In this document: positions 1-8,558 of the stretch, piece after piece
How positions within the stretch are numbered: position 1 is the first letter of the stretch
How the letters are laid out: every line of letters begins with the position of its first letter
Assembly (NCBI GenBank): GCA_014654265.1
Contig: JACWDI010000001.1
Span: forward strand, 1 to 64,000
Length of the DNA: 64,000 bases
Direction: 5' to 3'
Origin: Pelagibacterales bacterium SAG-MED11
GTDB lineage: Bacteria; Pseudomonadota; Alphaproteobacteria; Pelagibacterales; Pelagibacteraceae
Notes under the pieces: model-generated
What the model was told of the DNA's origin: nothing
What the model saw: the letters and a program-made list of their open reading frames with translations, nothing else
Databases searched by the model: none
Position numbers and translations under genes: made by a program

Positions 1-110
1 TTTCCTGCACTTGAACTTAAAATATTTTTTCCAGTAAAATATCCATAAACGATAGATAAAAGACCTGCTGCAATAGTATATAAAAGAATAGTTTCAACGT
101 TTGGGTTCAT
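1..110 (-). CDS. hppA: Membrane proton-pumping pyrophosphatase, N-terminus only (partial)
   Basis: Only the first 36 codons lie in the window, starting at ATG 108-110 and running off the left edge. The visible peptide is one hydrophobic helix followed by GYFTGKNILSSSAG, which resembles the first transmembrane segment and following loop of H+-translocating inorganic pyrophosphatases. Those integral inner-membrane enzymes couple PPi hydrolysis to proton export. The call rests on a short stretch plus gene position and is moderately secure. It is separated from thiL by 82 bases that hold a possible promoter, so it may be transcribed separately. Confidence 0.6.
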   Translation of the reverse strand, partial: MNPNVETILLYTIAAGLLSIVYGYFTGKNILSSSAG

Positions 111-154
111 AAAGACCTTAAATAAGTTGTTGGTTGTTAGTTATTAAAATCCGC

Positions 155-182
155 ACAATACAAAAAAGCGTATAAAAGGCAA
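155..182 (-). promoter_or_regulatory. Possible promoter for hppA
   Basis: On the minus strand TTGCCT (177-182) and TATTGT (155-160) are separated by 16 bases, in the gap between the thiL stop and the hppA start. This is a reasonable sigma-70-like pair, but the region is AT-rich and such matches arise by chance. Confidence 0.3.
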
Positions 183-192
183 TAATTAACTT

Positions 193-1152
193 TTAAAATT
201 GATGATAATAACCTTTGTCTTTAAGCCTAATTTTCTTCCCTTTTTGATCAATAATTTGTGATTTTTGAGATATCGAACAAATTTTTCCTATTTTAGAAAT
301 CTTAATATTCAATGTTTTGCTTAATTTATTAATGATTCTGGATTTAGATGAATTAGCTGTAAATAGAATCTGATAATCATCTCCTTTTGAAAAGAAATTT
401 TTTTTATTAAATTTTTTTAGTTTAATTAATTTTTCTAAATTTTTTGATATCGGTATCTTATCAAAAAATAATTTATAAGATAATTTTTGTTTATTAATAA
501 GTTTTTCTAAATCTGTGATTAATCCATCAGAAATATCTATAGAAGTATTGCCAAATAATAATAACTTATTTATTAATTTAGGATGAAGATTGGGTAAATA
601 ATACTTATTTATAAAATATTTTTTTAGATTATTATTTATATTGATACTTTTCTTTAAAATCTTTAGTCCAGCATAGCTATCTCCTAAATTACCTGTAACA
701 TAAATATCATCACCTAATTTAGCATTGTTTCTAGGTATTATTTTTTTTGAAAATCCAACAGAGGTAATTGAAAAACTTAGTTTATTAGATAATACGGTGT
801 CACCTCCACATAGAATAATTTTATATTTTTTTTGTTCTTGGTTTAAAGATTTAGAAATTTTTTTTAGGTTTGTGTTGGAAAAAGCTTTTTTATTACCTGA
901 GCCAGAAATAAAATAGTATAATGGTTTAACACCTTTACAAATTAGATCTGAGATAGAAGATCTGATGATTTTTTTAATTACTAGATCGGGTTTTTTAAAA
1001 TCAATAAAATGTGTACCTTGTATATAAGTATCTATTGAAATTACTAAATTTTTTGATTTATCAAAAAAAACATCATCATTTAATCTAAGTGAACCTTTAT
1101 TATTTTTTGATAGTTTGGAAAAGTATTTATTTATTAGCTCAAACTCATGCAT
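193..1152 (-). CDS. thiL: Thiamine-monophosphate kinase
   Basis: Predicted to phosphorylate thiamine monophosphate to thiamine diphosphate in the cytoplasm, the last step of cofactor synthesis. The 319-residue length is normal for the family. Visible family motifs are an acidic N-terminal segment followed by DTYIQGTHF, the glycine-rich VTGNLGDSYAG near residue 150, SIDISDGL near 205 and GDDYQILFT near 270. These belong to the AIR-synthetase/PurM-like fold that binds Mg-ATP. The ATG start overlaps the end of nusB by 8 bases, so it sits at the end of the riboflavin-nusB operon. No other thiamine gene is nearby. Confidence 0.93.
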   Translation of the reverse strand: MHEFELINKYFSKLSKNNKGSLRLNDDVFFDKSKNLVISIDTYIQGTHFIDFKKPDLVIKKIIRSSISDLICKGVKPLYYFISGSGNKKAFSNTNLKKISKSLNQEQKKYKIILCGGDTVLSNKLSFSITSVGFSKKIIPRNNAKLGDDIYVTGNLGDSYAGLKILKKSININNNLKKYFINKYYLPNLHPKLINKLLLFGNTSIDISDGLITDLEKLINKQKLSYKLFFDKIPISKNLEKLIKLKKFNKKNFFSKGDDYQILFTANSSKSRIINKLSKTLNIKISKIGKICSISQKSQIIDQKGKKIRLKDKGYYHQF

Positions 1153-1549
1153 TAGAGGATCTTAATTTTTTAGCAATATTATCTAATAAAGCATTTAAGT
1201 ATTTTGTTTGAGAGTCATCTATGAAAAAGTTTGAGGCATCAAGATATTCTTTAATTATTATTTTCATTGATAAATTTGGTTTGTACAAAAACTCATAAGT
1301 AGCTGACTTTAAAATAACCTGAAATAATTTATCTAAATTATTTAAAGAAAATTTTTCACCTAAATTTTTTTCTAATTCTTCAAGGATTATATCATTACGC
1401 TCTATGGTACCTGAAACAATATCTTTAATAAATTTTTTAAACCTATGTTTTGGATAGGTTAGTTGTTCATCATCATTATAAAACTTACCATATAATTTTT
1501 GAATAATTATAACTCTAGGATTATTTTTAGGACTAAATGAAGTTTTCAT
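1145..1549 (-). CDS. nusB: Transcription antitermination protein NusB
   Basis: A 134-residue all-helical protein of normal NusB length. In the family NusB binds boxA RNA with ribosomal protein S10 and promotes antitermination of rRNA operons. The segment around residues 45-75, with a charged helix and ERNDIILEELEKNLGEKF, and the C-terminal region ending in LDNIAKKL fit the fold. The start overlaps the ribH stop by 4 bases (ATGA) and the end overlaps thiL, the common alphaproteobacterial order ribH-nusB-thiL. The sequence is divergent, so the context carries part of the assignment. Confidence 0.85.
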   Translation of the reverse strand: MKTSFSPKNNPRVIIIQKLYGKFYNDDEQLTYPKHRFKKFIKDIVSGTIERNDIILEELEKNLGEKFSLNNLDKLFQVILKSATYEFLYKPNLSMKIIIKEYLDASNFFIDDSQTKYLNALLDNIAKKLRSSNA

Positions 1550-1935
1550 TTTTGCGATAAAACTGACAAAACAGCATTAGCAGCTTCAGCACCCTTTTTT
1601 TTTCTAGCTTTGGCTTGCTTCATATTTAAGCAAGTTATTATACCATTGCCAATTGGTTTTTTTGAATTGATAGACATTTTCATAATCGCATCTGTGGATG
1701 CTTGTGAAATAAAATCAAAATGTGGAGTTTGTCCTTTTATTACACATCCAAGTGCAATAAACCCATCAAATTTTTTGATATTTTTTGAGATTGTAACTGG
1801 AATTTCAAATACTCCAGGAACATTTATAATTTTTACTTTTGAATTTTTAGGCAGTAAATCTGTGGCACTTTTTAATAAAGCACTTGATATGTTCTTATAA
1901 TAATTAGCATTTACTATTAAAAAATTTTTATTCAT
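1546..1935 (-). CDS. ribH: 6,7-dimethyl-8-ribityllumazine synthase
   Basis: Condenses dihydroxybutanone phosphate with the ribityl-aminouracil to make lumazine, the riboflavin precursor. Motifs seen are GVFEIPVTISK, ALGCVIKGQTPHFD (with the catalytic-type histidine) and the C-terminal KGAEAANAVL, all typical of lumazine synthase. At 129 residues it is on the short side of the family. I chose ATG at 1933-1935, which forms an ATGA overlap with the ribBX stop, rather than the in-frame TTG one codon upstream. It is part of the ribD-ribE-ribBX-ribH run. Confidence 0.95.
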   Translation of the reverse strand: MNKNFLIVNANYYKNISSALLKSATDLLPKNSKVKIINVPGVFEIPVTISKNIKKFDGFIALGCVIKGQTPHFDFISQASTDAIMKMSINSKKPIGNGIITCLNMKQAKARKKKGAEAANAVLSVLSQK

Positions 1936-3035
1936 CAAATTAACTCTTGTTTAGTTATCTTTATATCATAACCCTCTAAACCAATAACCTTTTTTGGTGA
2001 TTTTGTGATTAATATCATTTTTTTAATTTTTAAATCTTTAATTATTTGAGCTCCAATCCCATAATTTCTAATTAATTTGTCATTACCTTTTTTATAAAAA
2101 TCTTTATTTTTATAATCTTTAAGGGTTTGAGTGACTGACTTTAGATTTATGTCTTTAATAAAAACTAAAATACAATTATTAAATTTTTTAAAATAATTTA
2201 AAGTCTTATTAAATGAATTAGGCAATTCTTGATTAATCAAATAATTATGTACTACATTAGAAGAAATAACTCTAACTCTTGGAATAATGCCTTTTTTGAT
2301 ATTTCCTTTTACCAAAGCAAAATGTTCAGAGCCATCAAGCAAATTTTCATATATCTTAATCTTATAATTTTGATTTTTAACTTTAATATCAGAGGATTTT
2401 TTAAGTTTAATTAATTTTTCTTTTTTCAAACGATAAGAAATCAAATCTTCAATTTTTCCAATCTTTAATTTATGTTTATTGGCAAAGTTAAATAGGTCTT
2501 GACCTTTAGCCATTGTGCCATCTTCATTCATTATTTCACAGATGACTGCAGAATTATTTTTTTTTGCTAATTTAGAAATATCTACAGAGGCCTCTGTGTG
2601 CCCTGCTCTAACGAGTACTCCTCCATCTTTTGCAATAATTGGAAAAACATGACCTGGTGATACAATATCTTTCTTATTTACATTTTTTTTGGATGCAATC
2701 CTTATAGTTCTAGCTCGATCTTTAGCTGAAATACCTGTTGTAATTCCTTTTTTCGCTTCAATAGATATTGTAAAGGCAGTTTTATTTCTAGATTGATTAA
2801 TCGGAGACATTAGAGATAAATTTAATCTCTTTGCTTGCAAACTATCCAATGCTAGACAAATTAATCCTCTTCCGAATTTAGCCATAAAATTAATATTCTT
2901 TGAATTTGTATCACTAGTAGAAATTACTAGATCACCTTCATTTTCTCTTTTTTCATCATCAACTAAAATGAACATCCCACCCTTTTTGGCAATTTTAATA
3001 ATTGTTTCTATTGACGAATAATTACTTTTTAGCAT
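1935..3035 (-). CDS. ribB: Dihydroxybutanone phosphate synthase fused to degenerate GTP cyclohydrolase II domain (RibBX type)
   Basis: Residues 1 to about 205 are a complete 3,4-dihydroxy-2-butanone 4-phosphate synthase: DDEKRENEGD, AGHTEASVD and CEIMNEDGTMA are all present. This half converts ribulose 5-phosphate to the four-carbon riboflavin precursor. The C-terminal half still resembles GTP cyclohydrolase II at its ends (DGSEHFALVKG and NYGIGAQI...VIGLEGYDI). The middle, where active enzymes carry the zinc-binding HSECLTGD and RCDCG segments, is replaced by unrelated sequence without those cysteines, so the second activity is probably lost. A separate ribA is then expected elsewhere. It overlaps ribE by 14 bases. 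Confidence 0.92.
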   Translation of the reverse strand: MLKSNYSSIETIIKIAKKGGMFILVDDEKRENEGDLVISTSDTNSKNINFMAKFGRGLICLALDSLQAKRLNLSLMSPINQSRNKTAFTISIEAKKGITTGISAKDRARTIRIASKKNVNKKDIVSPGHVFPIIAKDGGVLVRAGHTEASVDISKLAKKNNSAVICEIMNEDGTMAKGQDLFNFANKHKLKIGKIEDLISYRLKKEKLIKLKKSSDIKVKNQNYKIKIYENLLDGSEHFALVKGNIKKGIIPRVRVISSNVVHNYLINQELPNSFNKTLNYFKKFNNCILVFIKDINLKSVTQTLKDYKNKDFYKKGNDKLIRNYGIGAQIIKDLKIKKMILITKSPKKVIGLEGYDIKITKQELI

Positions 3036-3615
3036 TGAAAAAATTTTTAACGTATTTTGAAAGAATATCTATTTCTATATTTACAAGACTACCTTTTTTA
3101 ACCTTTGATAAATTGGTCAATTTAAAAGTATGAGGAATAACCCAAATTTGAAAACCTTTTTTTGTTTTTTTAGAAATGGTTAATGAAATGCCATTTATAC
3201 ATATTGAAGCTTTTTCAATAATATTTTTTCTTTCTTTTGAGCTAATTTCAAAGTCAAAAATATAGGATTTATCAACTTTTTTTACATTTAAAGTTTTACC
3301 AGTTGTATCAATATGTCCTTGACATATATGACCTGAAATCTTTTGACCATACTTAAGAGGTAGTTCTAAATTTATTACATCATTGATCTTTAGATACTTA
3401 AATTTTGATCTTTTAACAGTTTCATTAGAGAGATAAAATTCCATTATTTTATTTTGTATTTTTATTAATGTTAAACAAACCCCATCACATGCAACGGAAA
3501 CTCCAATATCTTTAGAATTCAATTTGAGGTCTGATTTCACAAAAATATTAATACCTTTTGATCTTTTAGATATTTTCTTAATGAAACCCTTATTAAATAT
3601 AATTCCGTTAAACAT
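3022..3615 (-). CDS. ribE: Riboflavin synthase, alpha chain
   Basis: Makes riboflavin by dismutation of two lumazine molecules. At 197 residues it matches the usual two-repeat riboflavin synthase. Each lumazine-binding repeat is visible: MFNGIIFNKG with SVACDGVCLTL in the first, and GQKISGHICQGHIDTTG with ASICINGISLTI in the second. It starts one base after the end of ribD and runs into ribBX, so translation is probably coupled. No FMN riboswitch-like leader was seen: the upstream genes overlap and leave no room for one in front of ribD or ribE. Confidence 0.95.
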   Translation of the reverse strand: MFNGIIFNKGFIKKISKRSKGINIFVKSDLKLNSKDIGVSVACDGVCLTLIKIQNKIMEFYLSNETVKRSKFKYLKINDVINLELPLKYGQKISGHICQGHIDTTGKTLNVKKVDKSYIFDFEISSKERKNIIEKASICINGISLTISKKTKKGFQIWVIPHTFKLTNLSKVKKGSLVNIEIDILSKYVKNFFNAKK

Positions 3616-3616
3616 T

Positions 3617-4723
3617 TTATCTTTTATAGATTGTAATATTATCTTTGGCTAGTTTAGATATAATTTTAGATACCTTTTTATACTTACCATTTAAGATTCT
3701 AAATGAAGTGAAACTTTGATTTATTTTATTTACTCTTAAGATTTTTGGGCTTTGAAATAAGTAAAATGTATCAATAAGTCTATTTTTTATTAAACTTTTT
3801 GATATTTTGTCACCACCTTCAACAAGTAAACTTCTTGTGCCTAGAGTGAATAACTTTTTCAAGACTATCTTCAAGTCCAGTAATCCTTCATTACTTAATT
3901 TTGTTTTAATCAAATTTAATCCTTTTTTTTTTAAAATTTTAATCTTTTTAGTATTAGATGAATGATAAAAAAGAATTGTATTACCTTTTTTTGCTGATTT
4001 AAAAATATAGCTTGTTAATTTGATATCTAAATTCTTATCTAGAATTATTCTTTTTGGTGAAAATTTATTGTAACCTTTTAATCTGCAAGTTAATCTTGGA
4101 TTATCTATATTAAGGGTTTTACTTGAAATCATTATTGAATCATTCTTATATCGTAGGAAATGAGTAATCTTATCTGAATTCTTATCAGTTATTCTTTTAG
4201 TTCCTTTACTATAAATCAATTTATTTTTCGAAACTGCAATTTTAGCTGTAACATAAGGTAACTTACTAGTTCGGTTTTTAATGTAAGAGTCATAAAGATC
4301 TTTTGCATCTTTTTTTAGAAGACCTCTCTTAACTTTAATCTTTTTACTTGATAAAATCTTAAAACTCTTCCCTTTTACTCTCTTATCGATGTCCTCCATT
4401 GAATAAATTAATTCACTAATACCACTTTTAATTATATTTTTTGTACAAGGTGGGGTTTTTCCATAGTGATTACAAGGTTCAAGGGTTACATACATTTTTG
4501 AACCTTTTAATTTTTCGAATGAATTTTTTATTGCGCTATGTTCAGCGTGTGGCCTACCATTGTATCCTGTCTGACCAATAGAAATAATTGTATCATTTTT
4601 TACAATTAAGCAGCCAACAGATGGATTGTCTCCCGTTAAACCTTTGCGTGATCTTGCCAAATTGATAGCAAGTTTCATGTAATTCTTATCTTTCGATGAA
4701 AATCTATCTTTTTTTGAAGACAT
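3617..4723 (-). CDS. ribD: Bifunctional riboflavin deaminase/reductase RibD
   Basis: Carries out the deamination and side-chain reduction that follow GTP cyclohydrolase in riboflavin synthesis. The N-terminal deaminase domain (residues about 15-150) has the zinc site [10 protein letters not shown] plus [13 protein letters not shown]. The C-terminal reductase domain (about 155-368) has VTAKIAVS and [11 protein letters not shown]. The length of 368 is typical. The start overlaps the end of nrdR by 20 bases, the order usual in alphaproteobacteria. The reductase half is rich in lysine and isoleucine, consistent with genome base composition rather than transfer. Confidence 0.95.
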   Translation of the reverse strand: MSSKKDRFSSKDKNYMKLAINLARSRKGLTGDNPSVGCLIVKNDTIISIGQTGYNGRPHAEHSAIKNSFEKLKGSKMYVTLEPCNHYGKTPPCTKNIIKSGISELIYSMEDIDKRVKGKSFKILSSKKIKVKRGLLKKDAKDLYDSYIKNRTSKLPYVTAKIAVSKNKLIYSKGTKRITDKNSDKITHFLRYKNDSIMISSKTLNIDNPRLTCRLKGYNKFSPKRIILDKNLDIKLTSYIFKSAKKGNTILFYHSSNTKKIKILKKKGLNLIKTKLSNEGLLDLKIVLKKLFTLGTRSLLVEGGDKISKSLIKNRLIDTFYLFQSPKILRVNKINQSFTSFRILNGKYKKVSKIISKLAKDNITIYKR

Positions 4724-5162
4724 CTATTTTGTCCACAAATTGTACAAAATCCTTTTCTTCTCTAAAGTTTCGATAAACTGAAGCAAATCTAACATAAGCA
4801 ACCGGATCTAGTGCTTTTAAACCTTCCATTACCATTGTTCCAATTGTACTTGTTGATATTTCATTTTGTCCTAGTTCTTCAAGCGCTCTAGATACTTTAC
4901 TTATAAATTTTTCAATTGTTTCTGTATCTAAAGGTCTTTTTTTTAGAGCTATATAGATTGATTTAGATAATTTATCCCTATCAAAAGCAGATTTTCTTCC
5001 ATTTTTTTTGACAACCATTAATTCTCTATATTGAATTCTTTCAAAGGTAGTAAATCGTTCACCACAAGCACATAACCTTCTTCTACGTATTGCTGTTCCA
5101 TCCTCTGTTGGACGTGAGTCTACAACTGAGGTCTCACCTTTTTTTTCACAAGGGCAAATCAT
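4704..5162 (-). CDS. nrdR: Transcriptional repressor NrdR with altered zinc ribbon
   Basis: NrdR represses ribonucleotide reductase genes when its ATP-cone binds dATP. The 152-residue protein has the family signature [26 protein letters not shown] and an ATP-cone over about residues 47-140. The zinc ribbon differs from the usual C-x2-C...C-x2-C: here it is C3-P-C5 and C31-A-C33, both C-x-C, read directly from the codons. Whether it still binds zinc is unknown. It lies between glyA (4-base ATGA overlap) and ribD (20-base overlap), so folate/deoxynucleotide supply and riboflavin genes share a transcript. Confidence 0.93.
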   Translation of the reverse strand: MICPCEKKGETSVVDSRPTEDGTAIRRRRLCACGERFTTFERIQYRELMVVKKNGRKSAFDRDKLSKSIYIALKKRPLDTETIEKFISKVSRALEELGQNEISTSTIGTMVMEGLKALDPVAYVRFASVYRNFREEKDFVQFVDKIDVFKKR

Positions 5163-6472
5163 TTATTCAAGTTTTTATATATTGGAAAATTAGAACATAA
5201 ATTAACAACTTCATTTCTTACTTCATTTTCCACTTTACTGTTATCATCAGGATTTTCAGAAAGTCCTTTTATAACCTTAGTTATTAATTCTCCTACTTTT
5301 TCAAATTCTTTTAAACCAAATCCTCTTGTTGTAGCAGCTTGAGATCCTAATCTAATACCAGAAGTAATCATTGGTTTTTCTGTATCAAATGGTATTCCAT
5401 TTTTATTGCATGTTATATTAGCTCTACATAAACTTTCAGAAGCTAAATTTCCTTTCACATTAAAAGGTCTTAAATCCACTAACATTAAATGAGTATCTGT
5501 TCCGCCTGAATAAATTTTAAAGCCATTATTTTTTAAAGTTTCGGCCAACATTTTAGCATTAGCTAAAACATTTTTAATATATGTCTGAAACTCTGGCTTT
5601 AATGCCTCATAAAAACCTGCTGCTTTAGCTGCAATAATATGCATTAAAGGTCCACCTTGATAACCAGGAAAAACAGCTGTATCAAATTTTTTTCCTAAGT
5701 CTTCATCGTTAGATAAAATTATACCACCTCTGGCACTTCTAAAAACTTTATGCGTAGTTGAAGTTACAACATGTGCATAATCACATGGGTTTGGATATCC
5801 TTTACCTGCAACTAATCCTGAGAAATGTGCCATATCAACCATTAAATATGCTCCAACTTTATCTGCAATTTCTCTAAATCTTTTAAAATTAATAACTCTT
5901 GAATAAGCACTTCCACCAGCAATGATTAATTTTGGTTTGTGCTCTAAAGCTAATTTTTCAACATTATCGTAATCAATTAATTCAGATTTTTTATCAACAT
6001 CATAGCTTATTGCATTAAACCATTTACCAGACATAGATATTTTAAGACCATGAGTTATATGACCACCAGAATTTAAGCTCATACCCATAAATGTATCGTT
6101 CGGTTTAAGTAGCGCTAGAAACACTGCTCCATTTGCTTGTGCACCTGAATGAGGTTGAACATTAGCATATTTACAATTAAAAAGTTTTTTAATTCTCTCC
6201 AGTGCTAATTTTTCTGCCACGTCAACATGTTCACAACCATTATAATATCTTTTTCCTGGATAACCTTCAGCATATTTATTTGTAAGAACTGAACCTTGAG
6301 CTTCTAAAACTGCTTGAGAAACAATATTCTCCGAAGCTATAAGCTCAATATGATTTTGTTGTCTTATTAACTCATCGTTAATAGCTTTAAATAAATCAGG
6401 ATCAGACTGTGAAAGACTTTTTTCAAAAAAATCTTTGTAATCTGAATTTAAATATTTTGTTTCACTAGACAT
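5159..6472 (-). CDS. glyA: Serine hydroxymethyltransferase
   Basis: PLP enzyme interconverting serine plus tetrahydrofolate with glycine plus 5,10-methylene-THF. The 437 residues include [47 protein letters not shown] and [12 protein letters not shown], with the Schiff-base lysine at about residue 242. The segment after the lysine is usually THKTLRGPRGG, so VFRSA is a variant. It starts 5 bases after rpiB and overlaps nrdR. In this genome it would take up glycine and one-carbon units produced by the sarcosine oxidase operon at 18294-23387. Confidence 0.97.
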   Translation of the reverse strand: MSSETKYLNSDYKDFFEKSLSQSDPDLFKAINDELIRQQNHIELIASENIVSQAVLEAQGSVLTNKYAEGYPGKRYYNGCEHVDVAEKLALERIKKLFNCKYANVQPHSGAQANGAVFLALLKPNDTFMGMSLNSGGHITHGLKISMSGKWFNAISYDVDKKSELIDYDNVEKLALEHKPKLIIAGGSAYSRVINFKRFREIADKVGAYLMVDMAHFSGLVAGKGYPNPCDYAHVVTSTTHKVFRSARGGIILSNDEDLGKKFDTAVFPGYQGGPLMHIIAAKAAGFYEALKPEFQTYIKNVLANAKMLAETLKNNGFKIYSGGTDTHLMLVDLRPFNVKGNLASESLCRANITCNKNGIPFDTEKPMITSGIRLGSQAATTRGFGLKEFEKVGELITKVIKGLSENPDDNSKVENEVRNEVVNLCSNFPIYKNLNK

Positions 6473-6477
6473 ATATT

Positions 6478-6903
6478 CTATATTTTTTTAACTCTTTTTT
6501 TGTGTCTTCCACCCTCAAATTTCGTATTAACAAAAACTTCTATACATTTAAAAGCTGTATTTTTATTTGTTAATCTAGATCCTAATGTAATAATATTTGC
6601 ATTGTTATGCAATCTAGATAATTTTGCATTTTTAACAGAATAACACACAGCTGCTCTAATTTTTTTATGCTTGTTTGCCGCCATTGACATCCCCATTCCA
6701 GAACCACAAACCAAAATACCTATATTTTTGCTGTTATTGGATACCTTTTTGGAAAGTTTATGTGCATAATCTGGATAATTAACTGATGTTTTAGAATCAT
6801 TTGTCCCCATATCTTGAAATAGAAATTTTTTTGAAAATTTTTTCTTAATTTGCTCTTTTAAATTAAAGCCTGCATGATCTGATGAAATAAATATCTTTTT
6901 CAA
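6478..6903 (-). CDS. rpiB: Ribose-5-phosphate isomerase B
   Basis: Interconverts ribose 5-phosphate and ribulose 5-phosphate, the latter a substrate of RibB downstream. The 141 residues contain the LacAB/RpiB signatures [38 protein letters not shown] and [11 protein letters not shown]. The start is TTG at 6901-6903, one base after the stop of the upstream gene; it places the conserved SDHAGF at the normal distance and there is no ATG alternative before it. It sits in the same transcript as glyA. Confidence 0.95.
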   Translation of the reverse strand: MKKIFISSDHAGFNLKEQIKKKFSKKFLFQDMGTNDSKTSVNYPDYAHKLSKKVSNNSKNIGILVCGSGMGMSMAANKHKKIRAAVCYSVKNAKLSRLHNNANIITLGSRLTNKNTAFKCIEVFVNTKFEGGRHKKRVKKI

Positions 6904-6904
6904 T

Positions 6905-7495
6905 TTAATTAAATTTATAATCTAACACACATGCAACTAGGTGAATTCTATTTTCTTCACCACCATTAAAAGCATTATGATATTTTGTATTATTTGTAAT
7001 CCAAACAGATCCATCTGCTGGCATATGTTTTGCAACATGATCTACAACCATAATAGCTCCAGGATTAGTAATTATAGGAATGTGTAATCTTGGTTCAGGA
7101 TCTCTGTGCCAACTTAGAGTAGATCGAGGTTCTTTTAATAAAATTCTTACCCTACCCAATTTATACTTAGATGATAAAGTTTCAAAAACTTCTTTAAAAT
7201 ATGTATCTTTGTATTCATCAATAAATTCTGAATAAGCAGCTTCATCAATTTTTTGATCTCTTACAACTTCCTTTCCACTTTTGTCAGGCTTAGTCCAAAA
7301 AACCCCTCTGGCTTTATTTCCTTTAATTGAGTCTGGGTCTCCAGGTATTTGGGTTAAAGATATTGCACCAAAATTTGAAACACCCTCTACTCCACTAAAG
7401 CTTTTTATTTTAAGTATCTCTTTATAAGCTTTCTGAAGTTCATTAATGTCAAATTTGACATCTTGTCTTTGAAAGTCGTTAAAATTTAGTTCCAT
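6905..7495 (-). CDS. Aspartyl/asparaginyl beta-hydroxylase-like 2-oxoglutarate oxygenase, substrate unknown
   Basis: A 196-residue soluble protein. The C-terminal half has the pattern of the aspartyl/asparaginyl beta-hydroxylase (AspH/LpxO) family: WHRDPEPRLHIPI with His130 and Arg136, then GSVWITNNTKYHNAFN with His173 and ENRIHLVACVLD with Arg183. In the family, two histidines hold Fe(II) and the arginines bind 2-oxoglutarate. There is no signal peptide or membrane anchor. It is the first gene of the rpiB-glyA-nrdR-rib run and is divergent from hemB across 73 bases. The substrate cannot be told from sequence; a small molecule, peptide or ribosomal protein are all possible. Confidence 0.75.
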   Translation of the reverse strand: MELNFNDFQRQDVKFDINELQKAYKEILKIKSFSGVEGVSNFGAISLTQIPGDPDSIKGNKARGVFWTKPDKSGKEVVRDQKIDEAAYSEFIDEYKDTYFKEVFETLSSKYKLGRVRILLKEPRSTLSWHRDPEPRLHIPIITNPGAIMVVDHVAKHMPADGSVWITNNTKYHNAFNGGEENRIHLVACVLDYKFN

Positions 7496-7526
7496 AAGAT
7501 TGTTTAATATCTTTTTTAAGTTATAT

Positions 7527-7553
7527 TTGTATATAACATTTGTCGCATATTAT
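7527..7553 (+). promoter_or_regulatory. Possible promoter for hemB
   Basis: The 73-base divergent spacer has TTGTAT (7527-7532) and TATTAT (7548-7553) 15 bases apart; overlapping TTATAA at 7550 gives 17. The hemB ATG is at 7569. The spacer is almost all A and T, so several such pairs exist and this one is only a candidate. Confidence 0.25.
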
Positions 7554-7568
7554 AAATATATTTAAAAA

Positions 7569-8558
7569 ATGATTACAGGTAAATATCCAGGATTAAGACT
7601 TAGAAGAAGTCGAAAAAATGATTGGTCTAGAAGACTAATCGAAGAAAATAATTTGACCCATAATGATTTTATATTACCAATTTTTTTGATTGATGGGAAA
7701 AATAAAAAACAAGAGATTAAATCAATGCCTGGAGTTTATCGTTATACATTGGATAAGATTAATTCTGTTGTAGATAAAGCAATTAAAAAAGGCCTTCCAA
7801 TGATAGCTTTGTTTCCTTATACCGAAAAAAAAAAGAAAAATTTTATTGGTGCCGAAGCATTAAACGAAGACAATTTAGTTTGTAGAGCATTAAAATTAAT
7901 AAAAAAAAAATATAAGAATCAAATTGGAATAATGTGTGATGTTGCTTTAGATCCTTATACATCTCATGGCCATGATGGATTATTAAAAAAAGATTATGTT
8001 CTTAATGATGAAACAATTAAAATTTTGATAGATCAATCTTTACTACAAGCCCAGATGGGATGTGATGTTCTTGCTCCATCAGATATGATGGATGGTCGAA
8101 TTGGTGAAATTAGAAAAGCATTAGACAAGAATGGATTTAAGATGACTCAAATTTTATCTTATGCAGTAAAATATGCATCAAGTTTTTATGGACCTTTTCG
8201 TGATGCAGTAGGATCTAAGGGTCTACTTAAGAGTAGTAAGAAAAATTATCAAATGGATTTCAGAAATAGTAATGAAGCTCTTAGAGAAGTAGCATTAGAT
8301 ATTAAAGAAGGAGCTGACATGGTAATCGTTAAACCTGGCCTACCTTACCTTGACATAATAAAATTAGTTAAAGAAAATTTTAAGATACCAGTTATGGCTT
8401 ATCAAGTTTCAGGGGAGTACAGTCTTTTAGAAAATGGTATTAAAAAAGGTTTAACTAATAATGATATAGTAATAGAGAGTTTAATTGCGTTTAAAAGAGC
8501 CGGTGCTAACGCTATTGTAAGCTACTACGCTGATAGATTAGATACCATTTTAAAATAA
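7569..8558 (+). CDS. hemB: Delta-aminolevulinic acid dehydratase (porphobilinogen synthase)
   Basis: Condenses two 5-aminolevulinate molecules to porphobilinogen in haem synthesis. At 329 residues it is full length: RLRRSRKNDWSRRLIEEN at the start, APSDMMDGRIGEIR, SSFYGPFRDAVGS with the nearby first active-site lysine, and MVIVKPGLPYLD with the Schiff-base lysine. The metal loop reads CDVALDPYTSHGHDG, the aspartate-rich form lacking the three zinc cysteines, so it should be the magnesium/monovalent-cation type found in many proteobacteria. It stands alone on the plus strand and abuts recO end to end. Confidence 0.97.
   Translation: MITGKYPGLRLRRSRKNDWSRRLIEENNLTHNDFILPIFLIDGKNKKQEIKSMPGVYRYTLDKINSVVDKAIKKGLPMIALFPYTEKKKKNFIGAEALNEDNLVCRALKLIKKKYKNQIGIMCDVALDPYTSHGHDGLLKKDYVLNDETIKILIDQSLLQAQMGCDVLAPSDMMDGRIGEIRKALDKNGFKMTQILSYAVKYASSFYGPFRDAVGSKGLLKSSKKNYQMDFRNSNEALREVALDIKEGADMVIVKPGLPYLDIIKLVKENFKIPVMAYQVSGEYSLLENGIKKGLTNNDIVIESLIAFKRAGANAIVSYYADRLDTILK

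Noticed and set aside
725-916. Open frame on the plus strand opposite thiL
   Set aside because: Shadow of thiL, without recognisable motifs or upstream signals.
4704-4723. FMN riboswitch before the riboflavin genes
   Set aside because: nrdR and ribD overlap by 20 bases, so there is no untranslated leader in which one could sit.
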